From Ischnura elegans (lineage: Eukaryota; Arthropoda; Insecta; Odonata; Coenagrionidae), in assembly GCF_921293095.1 (NCBI RefSeq), contig NC_060251.1:101294566-101358565 (forward strand): DNA of 64,000 nt, written 5' to 3'. A program made the position numbers and the translations under genes. Positions 53,501-59,595 of this stretch are shown here, piece after piece. The notes under the pieces were generated by a model, which was given only the letters and a program-made list of their open reading frames with translations, did not search any database and had not been told where the DNA came from. Position 1 is the stretch's first letter, and every line of letters starts with the position of its first letter.

Positions 53501-53764
53501 ACGTAACCCAACAAATTAAAATTAAAAAGTTGTAAGAGTATATCCTTACGCCATTTCATCTGATACTTCAGGGTCAGGCTTGGGTCTCCGGAGCTGATAA
53601 TACTCGCCACCGTCCTCGGTTGCCTTGGGGATGTACCATGTTGACAGCAATTCCTCAGCATTGGGTAGGCTGAGTTCCTTGGCTGCGCCTTTCAACGCCA
53701 CCATGTCAGAGGAGAGAATCTTAGCTGGCAAGGGGCGAGGCAGGTACTCATCTCCGACGAGGCA
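26334..53764 (-). CDS. NACHT and WD-repeat protein, NWD1/NWD2-like (partial: start lies outside the window)
   Basis: Twenty-three exons on the - strand join to 5226 nt, 1741 residues plus TGA, with GT/AG ends and matching phases throughout. Domains in order (residues of the visible part): 1-70, end of the family's N-terminal domain (LVGDEYLPRPLPAKILSS, like LLGDKYGxRPxP in relatives); 239-483, NACHT-type ATPase with Walker A GPPGSGKS at 294-301 and Walker B-like LLLVLIDDLHG near 401-411; then a winged helix (LLSATQFGLTETEILEL) and a helical region (VIGWRHQLISEVSSRRYL, ESWIHLLKAGDD); about 813-1582, some 14 WD motifs, enough for two seven-bladed propellers; then a basic segment and an acidic tail. 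Known of the family: STAND-type NTPases in which the propeller acts as sensor or scaffold. The specific role here is unknown. The gene is convergent with the takeout-like gene. TEP1, NPHP3 and APAF-type proteins share pieces of this plan but fit less well. Confidence 0.9.
26837..26885. repeat. Terminal fragment of the ATAGTCCCCC element
   Basis: Two GGGGGACTATATTC blocks followed by GGAGAAATACGGTA match the inverted end of the element at 42406-42575. A solo terminus in the last intron of the NWD-like gene. Confidence 0.55.
26906..27007 (-). CDS. NWD-like gene, visible exon 22
   Basis: Acceptor aatttcag, donor gtaagt. Encodes ICGPEQAALAQSQHFEHLQA and LWNKRSPPRRRQNP. Phase 0 at both ends, so it could be skipped without shifting the frame. 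Confidence 0.83.
27753..27961 (-). CDS. NWD-like gene, visible exon 21: basic C-terminal segment
   Basis: Acceptor gatatag, donor gtaggt. Encodes DLRPSAPKRPMRRLLKKEVS, YTWQKKYGHLTSSAMVAAVE and RLKRRFSVSASMEEI. Basic and probably disordered or helical; no named domain recognised. Confidence 0.85.
28380..28461. repeat. Inverted repeat in an NWD-like gene intron
   Basis: CAAGACACCCGGGGTCTAC near the left end pairs with GTAGACCCCAGTGTCTTG at the right end, across about 40 bases. Probably a small fold-back element. Confidence 0.5.
29227..30443. mobile_element. hAT-like element, GGGATGG-TCGGATC family (1.2 kb)
   Basis: Ends TAGGGATGGTCGGATCGGAT and GGATCCGTCCATCCCTA, with flanks attataac / attaaaat (6 of 8). 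Both ends hold degenerate GGATCC-type subterminal repeats, as in hAT elements. No transposase was recognised inside, so it is a deleted or relic copy. Confidence 0.6.
30921..31145 (-). CDS. NWD-like gene, visible exon 20: last WD blade
   Basis: Acceptor caattcag, donor gtgaaa. Encodes GSEDKSVMVWDTRRGLPLSS, HAPILGLCMSTDAARIVLHL and ATYVKLPAYVQPAKEIE, closing the second propeller. Confidence 0.93.
31733..31857 (-). repeat. 65-bp tandem duplication of an exon tail and its splice donor
   Basis: On the - strand, the end of exon 19 (CATGTGTTGCTGTGGCAGCT ... GTGTCAG|gtaag) is followed at a 65-base offset by a diverged copy (TATGTGTTGCTGTGGCGGAT ... GTGTAAG|gtagg). The second copy lies in the intron and carries its own GT. 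The frame from the exon into it stops quickly, so the first donor should be the working one. Confidence 0.8.
31800..32145 (-). CDS. NWD-like gene, visible exon 19: WD blades
   Basis: Acceptor caaatag, donor gtaagt. Encodes VAGGKLAQVLVGHSDHVTCV, a long Pro-rich loop, VVSGARDASLIVWDMATGAD and LSGHLAFITCVAVAADG, and ends IAVSG with the glycine split in phase 1. A decayed copy of this exon's tail lies directly in the intron beyond the donor. Confidence 0.95.
32238..32712. repeat. GGGAGACGAAAGCC dispersed repeat, copy 1
   Basis: About 470 bases strongly similar to 36604-37090, in the same orientation. Starts with CTTTTCCCTACTAAAG next to TTTAA, continues through GACCCGGGAGACGAAAGCC and TTTAGGCTTTACCCTC, and ends near CAACATGGAAATTGTTGCTG and TATTGACCTT. 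The AACCTTTT-type start near TTAA hints at a piggyBac-like origin. Confidence 0.65.
33654..33798 (-). CDS. NWD-like gene, visible exon 18: WD blade
   Basis: Acceptor atttttag, donor gttggt. Encodes SLRISRLTKEKEERDVTVSH, ITCFVLTADSRHVITG and SKDASLKVWQ. Confidence 0.93.
33897..34150 (-). CDS. NWD-like gene, visible exon 17: WD blades
   Basis: Acceptor atttccag, donor gtaact. Encodes GHGSTITSVAVMMDSRRVAT, SGVLMVWAADSGALL, a Pro-rich loop (TSPNPVPSAPG) and MRYAVSGSGDN. Confidence 0.93.
34402..34665. mobile_element. hAT-like element, GCGCAGC family, copy 3
   Basis: Diverged start GAGCACTGCTAGGAAG and end CTCACTGCTCCACTG. Flanks acttatag / acatatag (6 of 8). The internal sequence (GGCTTTCTGTTGGATATTTT) is shared with all the other copies. 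Confidence 0.72.
35375..35568 (-). CDS. NWD-like gene, visible exon 16: WD blades
   Basis: Acceptor tttctcag, donor gtaagt. Encodes GSVDCLVNVWSVRTTPE, LEGHTAPVSVVAFAPSG and the very typical FAVSGSEDRTARVWGLTLG. Confidence 0.95.
35640..35880. other. GC-rich block of unknown origin in an NWD-like gene intron
   Basis: GC-rich, with an open - strand frame (79 codons), an AG dinucleotide run near 35790-35804 and no recognisable domain or termini. It may be a retroposon fragment. Confidence 0.3.
36266..36514. mobile_element. hAT-like element, CAGTGGC..CCAG family, copy 2
   Basis: Starts CAGTGGCATGGCCAGTGGGG and ends CCTGGCTACGCCACTG, with a perfect 8-bp duplication GAGGGAGG at 36258-36265 and 36515-36522. 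Confidence 0.88.
36604..37090. repeat. GGGAGACGAAAGCC dispersed repeat, copy 2
   Basis: Direct-orientation partner of 32238-32712. Starts TTAACCTTTTCCCTACTAAAG (first 20 bases shared in type) and keeps the same order of blocks to ATTGTTGCTGCA and TATTGACCTT. Confidence 0.65.
37237..37467 (-). CDS. NWD-like gene, visible exon 15: WD blades with Gly/Ala loop
   Basis: Acceptor tatttcag, donor gtaagg. Encodes GGNKMSVWSFRPRDGLPNMG, a Gly/Ala-rich loop (FSAAARGGLGGVAADPE) and APITCVDISRDGTMAVTG, with the phase-1 glycine split. Confidence 0.92.
38662..38839 (-). CDS. NWD-like gene, visible exon 14: WD blades
   Basis: Acceptor ttttcacag, donor gttggt (non-consensus beyond GT). Encodes SIAQDSQRAAVGSSDGRVYV and LSSHPAAPVTGVCPTAHDDF. 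It ends LLSAG with the glycine codon split in phase 1, and the next exon continues in frame. Confidence 0.9.
39007..39209 (-). CDS. NWD-like gene, visible exon 13: WD blades
   Basis: Acceptor attttcag, donor gtaagt. Begins with the second half of a WD motif, GSSDSTICIWSLDDFTLL, then a degenerate blade, LLAATDQHRLCLRSLATG, ending LKGLKAD. Confidence 0.92.
39357..39750. mobile_element. Transposon relic with TTTACTCGTGTAAGCC-type ends
   Basis: ACGAATTTACTCGTGTAAGC at the left and CTACGCGTAAATACGGT at the right are imperfect inverted termini. A second GTAAGCCACGCACCCC block lies inside. No coding; superfamily uncertain. Confidence 0.45.
39779..40110 (+). pseudogene. Non-LTR reverse transcriptase C-terminal relic
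   Basis: Encodes WSVMLHVAETWMLRKEDEN, matching the conserved end of insect non-LTR reverse transcriptases (WSVxLYGAETWTLRKED). A frame change follows, then GEERKLLDVLRVRQKVWMEQ and a FSEEGMINALRVEK-like tail. Broken by frameshifts and stops. Same family as the relic at 53930-55300. Confidence 0.7.
40327..40514 (-). CDS. NWD-like gene, visible exon 12: WD blades
   Basis: Acceptor tccatag, donor gttagt. Encodes HIAPVLCVTSALGNTVVASG and GEDSRVILTSLVTGEV, and ends in DDVLVSG with the glycine codon split in phase 1. Confidence 0.9.
40999..41141. mobile_element. Short hAT-like element with perfect 8-bp target duplication
   Basis: A 143-base element: CAGTGGCGGATCTATATAGC at the left, CCTGAATCTGACACTG at the right, flanked by GTGGGATA at 40991-40998 and 41142-41149. 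Confidence 0.88.
41220..41290. repeat. Short fold-back in an NWD-like gene intron
   Basis: TTGTGAAAATTCCACAGAG pairs with CTCTGTGGAATTTTTGCACAA across about 20 bases. Target duplication not resolved. Confidence 0.55.
41485..41830 (-). CDS. NWD-like gene, visible exon 11: first WD blades
   Basis: Acceptor ttttccag, donor gtgagt. Encodes GFQMPSPVRLMEATPSG, PQLWSTPSGTLVHSFRP, a Ser/Pro-rich loop (PPSPPTSSLSSD) and a full WD signature, LITGSEDTSVMVWDLSTLRL. Confidence 0.92.
42057..42327. mobile_element. piggyBac-like MITE in a TTAA site
   Basis: Perfect 12-base inverted ends CCCTTTTAGTGC / GCACTAAAAGGG directly flanked by TTAA (42053-42056 and 42328-42331). 271 bases, no coding. Confidence 0.85.
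42406..42575. mobile_element. MITE with ATAGTCCCCC inverted ends and TA duplication
   Basis: Left end CCATATTTCTCAGAATATAG followed by CCCCC, repeated once. Right end GGGGGGACTATATTCAGAC then ATATGG. TA flanks both ends. A solo terminus of the same family lies at 26837-26885. Confidence 0.65.
42905..43030 (-). CDS. NWD-like gene, visible exon 10
   Basis: Acceptor cttacag, donor gtgagt. Encodes EGSGDLVGAMIMSAMAWCDG and LTSWLQPPLPLQIK, the lead-in to the first WD motif. Confidence 0.88.
43434..43607. mobile_element. pogo/Tigger-like MITE (CAGTGAAACC ends)
   Basis: 174 bases from CAGTGAAACCTTGATTT to AAATTGAGGTTTCACTG. TA at the left flank and CA at the right (probably a mutated TA). These termini are typical of pogo-group Tc1/mariner elements. 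No transposase. Confidence 0.75.
43968..44201 (-). CDS. NWD-like gene, visible exon 9: helical region
   Basis: Acceptor ttcccag, donor gtaagt. Encodes DADRLKKLTVCNFDFLLATV, SYLRCVLEHARCHHLDRHLE and LASQIICWLRPVAG, an all-helical stretch before the propellers. Confidence 0.9.
44760..44913 (-). CDS. NWD-like gene, visible exon 8: charged linker
   Basis: Acceptor ttgcaaaag, donor gtgaag. Begins with a Lys/Glu-rich run (DGEEEKKEKKDQEEGDEEGK), then TAAPDVTYSTRHVEESWIHL and LKA. The second half resumes the folded helical domain. Confidence 0.85.
45740..46394. mobile_element. hAT-like element, GGATGGCA family, copy 2
   Basis: Starts CAGGGATGGCAAATGAAAC and ends TTGTCATCCCTG, with flanks cagtaaag / caggaaaa (6 of 8). 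An uninterrupted copy and the best reference for the family length (655 bases). Confidence 0.75.
46594..46790 (-). CDS. NWD-like gene, visible exon 7: WH end and acidic linker
   Basis: Acceptor aatttgcag, donor gtgaag. Encodes LLLKERVQSGRIVIGWRHQL, SEVSSRRYLATPESQ and AELAALFF, then an acidic run of Asp and Glu. The donor is weak and sits in repetitive GAT/GAG codons. Reading through it meets TGA after three more codons. Confidence 0.85.
47896..48173 (-). CDS. NWD-like gene, visible exon 6: winged-helix region
   Basis: Acceptor aaaacag, donor gtgagt. Encodes KNKNLGEPACNDEVEEGE, LACLHALEQLVCRPAVARLA and LLSATQFGLTETEILELTMP. The last is the winged helix that usually follows the NACHT domain in this family. 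Confidence 0.9.
48600..48859. mobile_element. hAT-like element, GATGCCGAC family, perfect target duplication
   Basis: Starts CAGGGATGCCGACTTAC and ends GAGTCGGCACCACCG, with an 8-bp duplication TTGCATTT at 48592-48599 and 48860-48867. The subterminal GGGGGGGCC and GGGGGCTCGAGCCCCC blocks can pair. Confidence 0.85.
48959..49692 (-). CDS. NWD-like gene, visible exon 5: NACHT ATPase core
   Basis: The largest exon (734 nt). Acceptor gatttaag, donor gtaagt. Starts EVFEEAACHLAMCREHLK. Walker A HGPPGSGKSS is encoded around 49501-49530, followed by FCGNTPRSAY, the Walker B-like LVLIDDLHGLQ and a sensor-like NVLLVATSAL. It is more GC-rich than its surroundings, which gives long overlapping open frames on both strands; only this frame carries the motifs and splices correctly. 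Confidence 0.95.
49793..50019. mobile_element. Fold-back MITE with TA duplication
   Basis: Arms of about 90 bases: ATGAAATGTAAAAAAC outer block, ACAACCTAGGTTTTGATATG inner block, complemented on the right side. TA at both flanks. 227 bases. Confidence 0.75.
51072..51228 (-). CDS. NWD-like gene, visible exon 4
   Basis: Acceptor ctttcag, donor gtaaga. Encodes AKWKSGGIDPESEEHELYLY, RFRCSIKEHLRVMISKALDE and MKGRNKTIM, ending in phase 0 before the NACHT exon. Confidence 0.88.
51341..51597. mobile_element. Fold-back MITE, CGATGGCTAAG ends, copy 2
   Basis: Same termini and length as 4839-5093 (257 vs 255 bases). Flanked by ATAT on both sides. It lies between visible exons 3 and 4 of the NWD-like gene. 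Confidence 0.75.
51639..51816 (-). CDS. NWD-like gene, visible exon 3
   Basis: Acceptor ccctcag, donor gtaaga. Encodes SISPSATKPAILAVVRDFEN, LQKANRALLKSFRDRIG and ENRLYLT. The phase matches its neighbours; other frames through this stretch do not join. Confidence 0.88.
52423..52586 (-). CDS. NWD-like gene, visible exon 2
   Basis: Acceptor gttttaag, donor gtaagc. Encodes AEWTEIKESIENILVSGAKH, a Gln-rich helical stretch (EKAEQQQ) and HTFVHSAVEQQFSHAT, a helix block between the N-terminal domain and the ATPase. Confidence 0.88.
52952..53181. mobile_element. Fold-back element between NWD-like gene exons
   Basis: Arms 52952-53052 and 53073-53181 are imperfect complements (left GATGAAGAAGATAAAACTTCC, first 20 bases; right ends GAGTTTCATCTTCTGCATTT), with an inner TACAATCCAGAG / CTCTGGATTGTA stem. 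Termini not sharply defined. Confidence 0.6.
53550..53764 (-). CDS. NWD-like gene, first visible coding exon
   Basis: Acceptor tttttctag, donor gtaagg. Begins CLVGDEYLPRPLPAKILSSD in phase 0 and ends VSDEMA. The sequence enters mid-domain, so at least one earlier exon is needed. No matching exon is visible in the 10.2 kb up to the window edge. Confidence 0.88.
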
Positions 53765-54031
53765 CTAGAAAAATAAGAATACATTCTGATAAAAAATGGG
53801 TAGTCATGACAGCTTAAGGTTTAGGAAGCTCATTTTTGATTTGGGATTTTGTTTAAGTTTTTCTAAGGCACTCTAACAGTTAAGGTAGTTTGACAACAAG
53901 ACTTTTAATCTACCTCTAAATACTGTGCTATTTCTCCCCTTCTCCGCTTAACTAACATTCTTCTCGCTGATACAGCTTTTAACATTCCATCCCTACTTAA
54001 TTATTGCTCATTCCAAACCCTGTCTCCTGAC

Positions 54032-54316
54032 CAGGGGTGGAATCAGCCTCAAATTTGTGAGGGAGGGTTGTGACCAGTGTTCAGGGAGTATGGAATACCT
54101 CCCCGGCGAGAGGGGAGTTCTCCCGTGTAATTTTTAAAAATACCCATTTTTTAAGCATTTTGGAGACTACAATTTAATTTTTATTCTTTAAAACAGATGC
54201 AATCGAACAATTTTAAGCATTTAAAGATACAGAAACCATTAAAATAATAAAAATAAATTTTTCTGATAAAGTTTGGGGGATTTATAACCCCTATGACTCC
54301 CCCAAATCCACCCCTG
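54032..54316. mobile_element. hAT-like element, CAGGGGTGGA family, perfect target duplication
   Basis: Starts CAGGGGTGGAATCAGCC and ends CCAAATCCACCCCTG, flanked by CTCCTGAC at 54024-54031 and 54317-54324. Inserted in the reverse-transcriptase relic. Confidence 0.87.
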
Positions 54317-54372
54317 CTCCTGACTTATCCAGAAGTTTTCTCTCCTCTACCACTATGTCTAGTAGTTTGTAG

Positions 54373-54641
54373 CAGGGGCGCATCTAGGAATTACAGCTAG
54401 GGGAGATTTGGGGGCCTGGGGAGTATGGAATACCCGCCAGGATATATGGGAAATTTTTAATTAAATTTTTTAACGTAAATGGTTCAAAATTGTGAGTTTT
54501 AGGGCTTTCTGAGGAATATTTTATTAATCCTATTCTTTGATAACATGAATCCAATTATGTAAATTGAATTAAACTTTAAAATTTCTCTGAGCTCTGGGGG
54601 GGGGGGTTTATCCCCCAAAACCCCCCCTCGCTGCGCCACTG
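54373..54641. mobile_element. hAT-like element, GCGCAGC family, copy 4
   Basis: Starts CAGGGGCGCATCTAGGAATT and ends CGCTGCGCCACTG, with flanks gtttgtag / gtttttag (7 of 8). Inserted in the reverse-transcriptase relic. Confidence 0.85.
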
Positions 54642-54862
54642 GTTTTTAGTTCCTCTCCCTCTTCGTCCACTTCACCGAGCGAACGCTATCAGTCTTTTAT
54701 CATCCTCTTTCCTCAGCATCTACGATTCGCACTGTAAAGCGTTTCTCTTCATACGCTCCACACTCTTCACCAGTACTTTCTCAACACTCTTACAAGACGA
54801 TGTTTTCATCAGCTTTTTCATATTCATGAACGCCCCCTTTGCTTAGGCAATTCTCTTCTAGA

Positions 54863-55161
54863 CAGGGGCGCAGCTAGGAATTAAGGCTGGGGGAGTTTAG
54901 GTGCAACTAATACCGGGGTGTGTAGGGGTATGGAATACCCACCAGGATAGGCGGTAGGTGCGAGATTAATAAATTGCGGAATTTTCAGATAAATGGATCA
55001 AAATGGTGATTTTTACGGCTTTCTGAGGGATATTTAATTAATCCTTACACTATTACTATATTAATAGTAATATCAATCCAATTAAGTAAAATGGATTAAA
55101 CTTAAAATAATCTTTTAGCTCTGGGGTTTTATCACCCAAACCCCCCCTCGCTGCGCCACTG
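54863..55161. mobile_element. hAT-like element, GCGCAGC family, copy 5
   Basis: Starts CAGGGGCGCAGCTAGG when read with its leading flank base, ends CGCTGCGCCACTG, and is flanked by CTTCTAGA at 54855-54862 and 55162-55169. TCTAGA-containing targets are a known hAT preference. It splits the reverse-transcriptase relic. Confidence 0.88.
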
Positions 55162-55561
55162 CTTCTAGATGTCGCAACTAATGAGTCCGTTTTCTCTAAT
55201 GCACTGTCCAAATAGTTGAATTGTACCACCTGCTCTAGGTTGTGTCCTTCAACTCGTACGTTGAGGCTCACAATTATTAACAATGCTTTACAAAACCACG
55301 CAACTTTTTTGCTCTGATGTTAAATTTTAATGTCCCATTTTCTTCGCACTTTTACACAACCCATCCAATAGAGTCTGTAACCGACTCGGCGAGTGGCTAA
55401 TCCACGAATATCACAAACGAGAATCCTCAAGTCGGTCGCTAAATGTGCTGTCGCCCACCGCCCATTTTAATGGGTTTACAAAAGTCGCCACTCGCGTCGC
55501 TTACGGAAAAATTGACCCGAGTTTCACGGGAAAATAAGGAGTTATTAGGGGTGAAAACCGA

Positions 55562-55959
55562 CAAGGGCGCAGCTAGGAATTAAGTCTGGGGTGGTTTTGG
55601 GCACAACTACTACGGCTACGGCCCTCCCACAGAAAAAAATTAGGATAAATGGTTCAAAATGGTGAGTTTCACGGCTTTCTAAAGGATATTTTATTAATCC
55701 TCACAGAATTCTTCAAGTATCATTACGATACCTCCACTGCATAAACGCTCAACAATCGCCCACTGAATCAAATCCGCTCATCTAGTACTACAAGGGCTAT
55801 CTAGATGAGCGGATTTGATTCAGGAGGCGATTGTTGGGCGTTTTTGCAGTGGAGGTATCGATTAATCCAGTTAAGTAAAATGAATTAAACTTAAAAATTT
55901 CTCTAAGCTCTGGGTGACCCTTCGCCCCCCCTCCCCCCCTCCCCCCCACTGCGCCACTG
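55562..55959. mobile_element. hAT-like element, GCGCAGC family, copy 6 (carries a nested hairpin)
   Basis: Starts CAAGGGCGCAGCTAGGAATT and ends CACTGCGCCACTG, with flanks aaaaccga / acaaccga (6-7 of 8). About 100 bases longer than its relatives because a fold-back element sits inside at 55726-55860. Confidence 0.82.
55726..55860. mobile_element. Near-perfect fold-back inserted in a hAT-like element
   Basis: 135 bases: CGATACCTCCACTGC ... GCAGTGGAGGTATCG with arms of about 60 bases, flanked by ATTA on both sides. The host element's sequence resumes directly after it. Confidence 0.85.
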
Positions 55960-58127
55960 ACAACCGAAATATGAATTCATAATGATATGATTTATCACAC
56001 TCATAACTCTTCAATGCTATTCCTTGCAATTCCTCGTACAAACATTATACTACAAAATATTGGAAAAAAGTGGATCGCATTGCGCTCATCACCGCGCCGC
56101 GGACATTTTTGAAAGCCGATTAAAATGCGGCAGAAGGGGGCCATGCGATTGAATTGGGCCTCCTCTATGCAGTCCCCTCGAGCTAATCAAAGCCTGATCC
56201 TCCATCAACCTCTCTGGTTTGATTTGGGACATTTTAACGAAATATTTATTTTTCTTCCCTGCTCGAAGCGTGGGCAAGGAGGATAATAGAGGTAAGTTAG
56301 GAGGGCAAAAGAATTAACACGTGGTGATCTTGGTAGGGAAACTTATGGAGAAGCTACGAAGGTGACAGATTACTAAGCTGGGAGGGGATGTCATCAGCCT
56401 TATTAGAGGGCCTGTAAGGTCCTGCGGGAATTTATTTTTTTTATATATTTAACACCAAGAAAGAGCACTGAGTCCTTTACATTGGGTTTATATACAAAAT
56501 AAATTATGTAAATGGAGGAGGTAGAGTGCAGGGTTTTACAACATAATGCATTAAGGATGAAAATTCAGCGTGGGAAATGATACAGGCAGTGATGAGTAGT
56601 TAAATGTTTTATGTGCACCTACTTTTACTAGTAGATTGCTTTCAATGATAACTCTGGCTGAGCTTGAAAAAGATGAAGACATTTTGATCAATCGACAATT
56701 TTTTGAGTTATCGGCGGCGATGAGATAAGACCCGATCAGTACTATTCAGCAAAATTAGTTTCCATGAAACTTGACTTGTGAACCAGGCCATTTGATAACA
56801 TATTTCTTTAATCACATCACATACCGCACATTAAATCGAGAAATCAATTTTAGCGGACTTACGACGGCGAATTTGTCTTCCGGTGCACAAAACTACCATC
56901 TGGCTTCCCTTCAATTTCTAGATATATTTGACCTTTGCCAAATAATGACTCTCCTAATTCGAATTATACAATTTCATGTTGCTGTGAACCAACAAGATAT
57001 TCTTTTAGCGTTATCAGGGCTCCTTTGTAACGTCTCAGTTAGTTGCTGTTTACACGGTTAGCACTAAGGCTTTTGTTGTAATTTACGAGTAAGAAGATGA
57101 AGGATTTTCCCGTGAAGATTTTATCAAGATTAAGAAGATTTTGTAAAAAAATAATATTTATTTTTAGCCGAAAATAAAGTGCATTCCGATCAATTGGAAC
57201 ATATCGCTTCCGGTACAGGCCTTCTTCAAAGAAATGCAATAGTTATCCGAAGCATTACTTAAATATCCATTGTACACGGATATTAAAATGTAACTTAGAA
57301 GTATAATTGGGTGCTAAGATGCAGAACTGTTATAAAATCTAGCATTCAAACTACAAAACTCGGAAAATCATGACAAAATACTAGAAGCATATATATTTTG
57401 CTGAAATTCCGAGAGAAGATTAAAATATAATGCATATTTTTATTAGAATTTAAATAATGGAAAGAGATGTTATAATTTATCCTCCTAGGCTCAATAGATG
57501 ATTTTCCTCGTTTCTTAACTGAAGTTTTCAGCCTTGAAAAAGGGAAAAACTTAACCAAAACGTCAGAAAAAGAATTGAATCTATAAGATTAATTAACTAG
57601 AATTCAAGAAACATAAAATGATGCAAGGAAAAACATGTTTCAATCTCTCCATACTAGAAATCAATCAATTCTTTCAGCCATAAAAATGTACTCCTCTTTG
57701 GGTTCTGATTGAAAAAAAAATAGTTTTGGATGAGAAATGAAGACCATGACAGAAAAAATAATCTCCGACAATCCGCGCCAAAAGTGTTTGCGATCCGTTG
57801 CATAGCAAACATTCGGGCGCCAACTCGTGGCAAAAAGAAGTCCGCAGGGTCATGGCAGATGAGAACAAAATTCTTCAGTCCTCCTTCCCAGGGTTCAAAC
57901 GAAGGAACTTTCAAAAGAGCAACGATTCCTTTGATTTCTCAATCTTTTTCCTACGCTCTCCTTTTGTCACCGAGCTCATTTTATCCGTCATTCGGGTGCA
58001 AAATCGTCCTTTTCTTTTAAGCAGAGCGTCTTTCGCCAAAATCTCCCTTCCAGCAGTCCTCCTCCGTCACAGTCCAACCCTGACTGCTCATCTTAGCTTC
58101 TTTCTTTCTTTTCCCAGCGTCTAGAGG

Positions 58128-58345
58128 ACTTTCGACCGTTCTTATCTCGGAAGCAGAGTCGACTAATCGCTCACGCTTTTCCGACCCGCACTCGCAAAGA
58201 TCATAATCACTCATCCGACCCCTTCCCCATCGACCTTCCTCCACCTCTTCCGATAATCTCGCCTCTGAATAGCGCTGCAGTTCGCGAAAATGGCACAAAT
58301 ATTAAAAGGGAAGGGGTGGATTTTCAGATCTCATTCATTCATAGA
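58128..58345. repeat. Diverged duplication, copy 1 (partner 60360-60565)
   Basis: Shares GCAGAGTCGACTAATCGCTC, then ATAATCACTCATCCGACC and TAATCTCGCCTCTGAA with the partner 2.2 kb away, same orientation. Function and family unknown. Confidence 0.65.
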
Positions 58346-58729
58346 ATTTCAATCGCAAGATGAGTGGATTGCAGAACTCAATTTTCTCAGGCTATTTTTT
58401 TTAGTTTCCTGATGTTCTTCCAAATCTAACCTCAAAACTAATGTCTCGTTCTTTCTCCAACAATTTATCCCACAGTGTTATTTTTCACGTAAATACTTTG
58501 TCATATATCAGTACACTCTGTTTCATAACTCTCTGCCTATCGCCTATACTTCTTCGGGGTATAGTGATCCTCAATTCCCTTTCCTCTCCTATTCCGGTTT
58601 CAGTGTGGACTAAATTCGAAGATTAAGTCCCCACGAAAGTTTAAGGCAGTAAGTGCATTATAAATTTTGGGGTTACAAAGATCTCTTCTCTGTTGAAGCA
58701 GAAAGTAGTTGGACTTAACCACAATTATT

Positions 58730-58850
58730 TAATGCTAACCACGCGTTTCGGCTTACGGAGCCATCATCTGTTAAAAAACATCTGATACCAGATGATGGCT
58801 CTGTGGGCCGATACGCGTCATACGCATTGAATAATTGTTTTTTTTTTCAA
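58730..58850. mobile_element. Fold-back element with the GCCGAAACGCGT motif, copy 2
   Basis: Left arm CACGCGTTTCGGCTTACGGA and AGCCATCATCTG; right arm CAGATGATGGCTCTGTGGGC and CGATACGCGTCATACGCATT. The same core as 14961-15100, with AATAATTGT-type outer arms instead. Confidence 0.6.
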
Positions 58851-59595
58851 TATGTCGAAATACAGCTATATCTTGCCTTAATCGGTTGACTCTATTCTCT
58901 GGATGCCGCGACAACAGATCTTACCCTGCAGTCAAAGGTGATGGCTAAAGTGTAGGGTAGGGCGGTCATCAAACAACTTTTTTTCGAAATTCAAAGTTCG
59001 ACATATGTCAAAATGTAGCCCGAGGTACCAAATGAACAGAGAAAAAATTTAGTTCCTGAAGGTTGACATCCTGTGGCACCAGGGCCATTTATGTTGAGCG
59101 TAGGCAACCCGCAACACGTGCCCTCTTTTTACGCTATTTCGGCGATAAATGTCGTGACTTAAGTGGTTTTATCAGCCGATTCTACACCAGTCATGCCTAA
59201 AATTGTCGAGTTAAGCAACATAGATCGAATAACTACGTTTTTTATAAAATCATCGGTATTAAAATGCAAAGAAACGTAAAAAACTTTGAAAATTTCTTAA
59301 TTAATGGCATATATTTTAATTTTGTGTACTCATATTGGCATGATCGCACTAATATGACCCTACCGATTATATAAAACAACACTTTTCCCCTCTCCCATCC
59401 TAAAGTAAGGGTACACTGTAGGGGTAGCACCGGTGGGCTTGCGAATCTTGCTGCCAAATATGAAATTTGTCTTTGCCTTCGATGATATTCGAATGCCGCC
59501 AGCAAATCGCCGCGGCGCGGTGTGAAGTTGTCGGGATTGTGTCGCAAAATGGTACTTTTCTTTAAAATCATCTGTCACAAAAATTCTTCCACCAG

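Larger units (their letters stand above)
53930..55300 (-). pseudogene. Non-LTR reverse transcriptase relic, cut by three hAT-like elements
   Basis: On the - strand the family order is readable around the insertions. VRVEGHNLEQVVQFNYLDSA (55.2 kb) resembles the EQVxxFxYLGS motif. Then come AFMNMKKLMK-like, VEKVLVKSVERMKRNALQCE and MLRKEDDKRLIAFARWSGRR pieces (54.65-54.85 kb), then EERKLLDKSGDRVWNEQ and MLKAVSARRMLVKRRRG (53.93-54.37 kb). Stops and frameshifts abound. The hAT-like elements lie at 54032-54316, 54373-54641 and 54863-55161. Confidence 0.7.
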
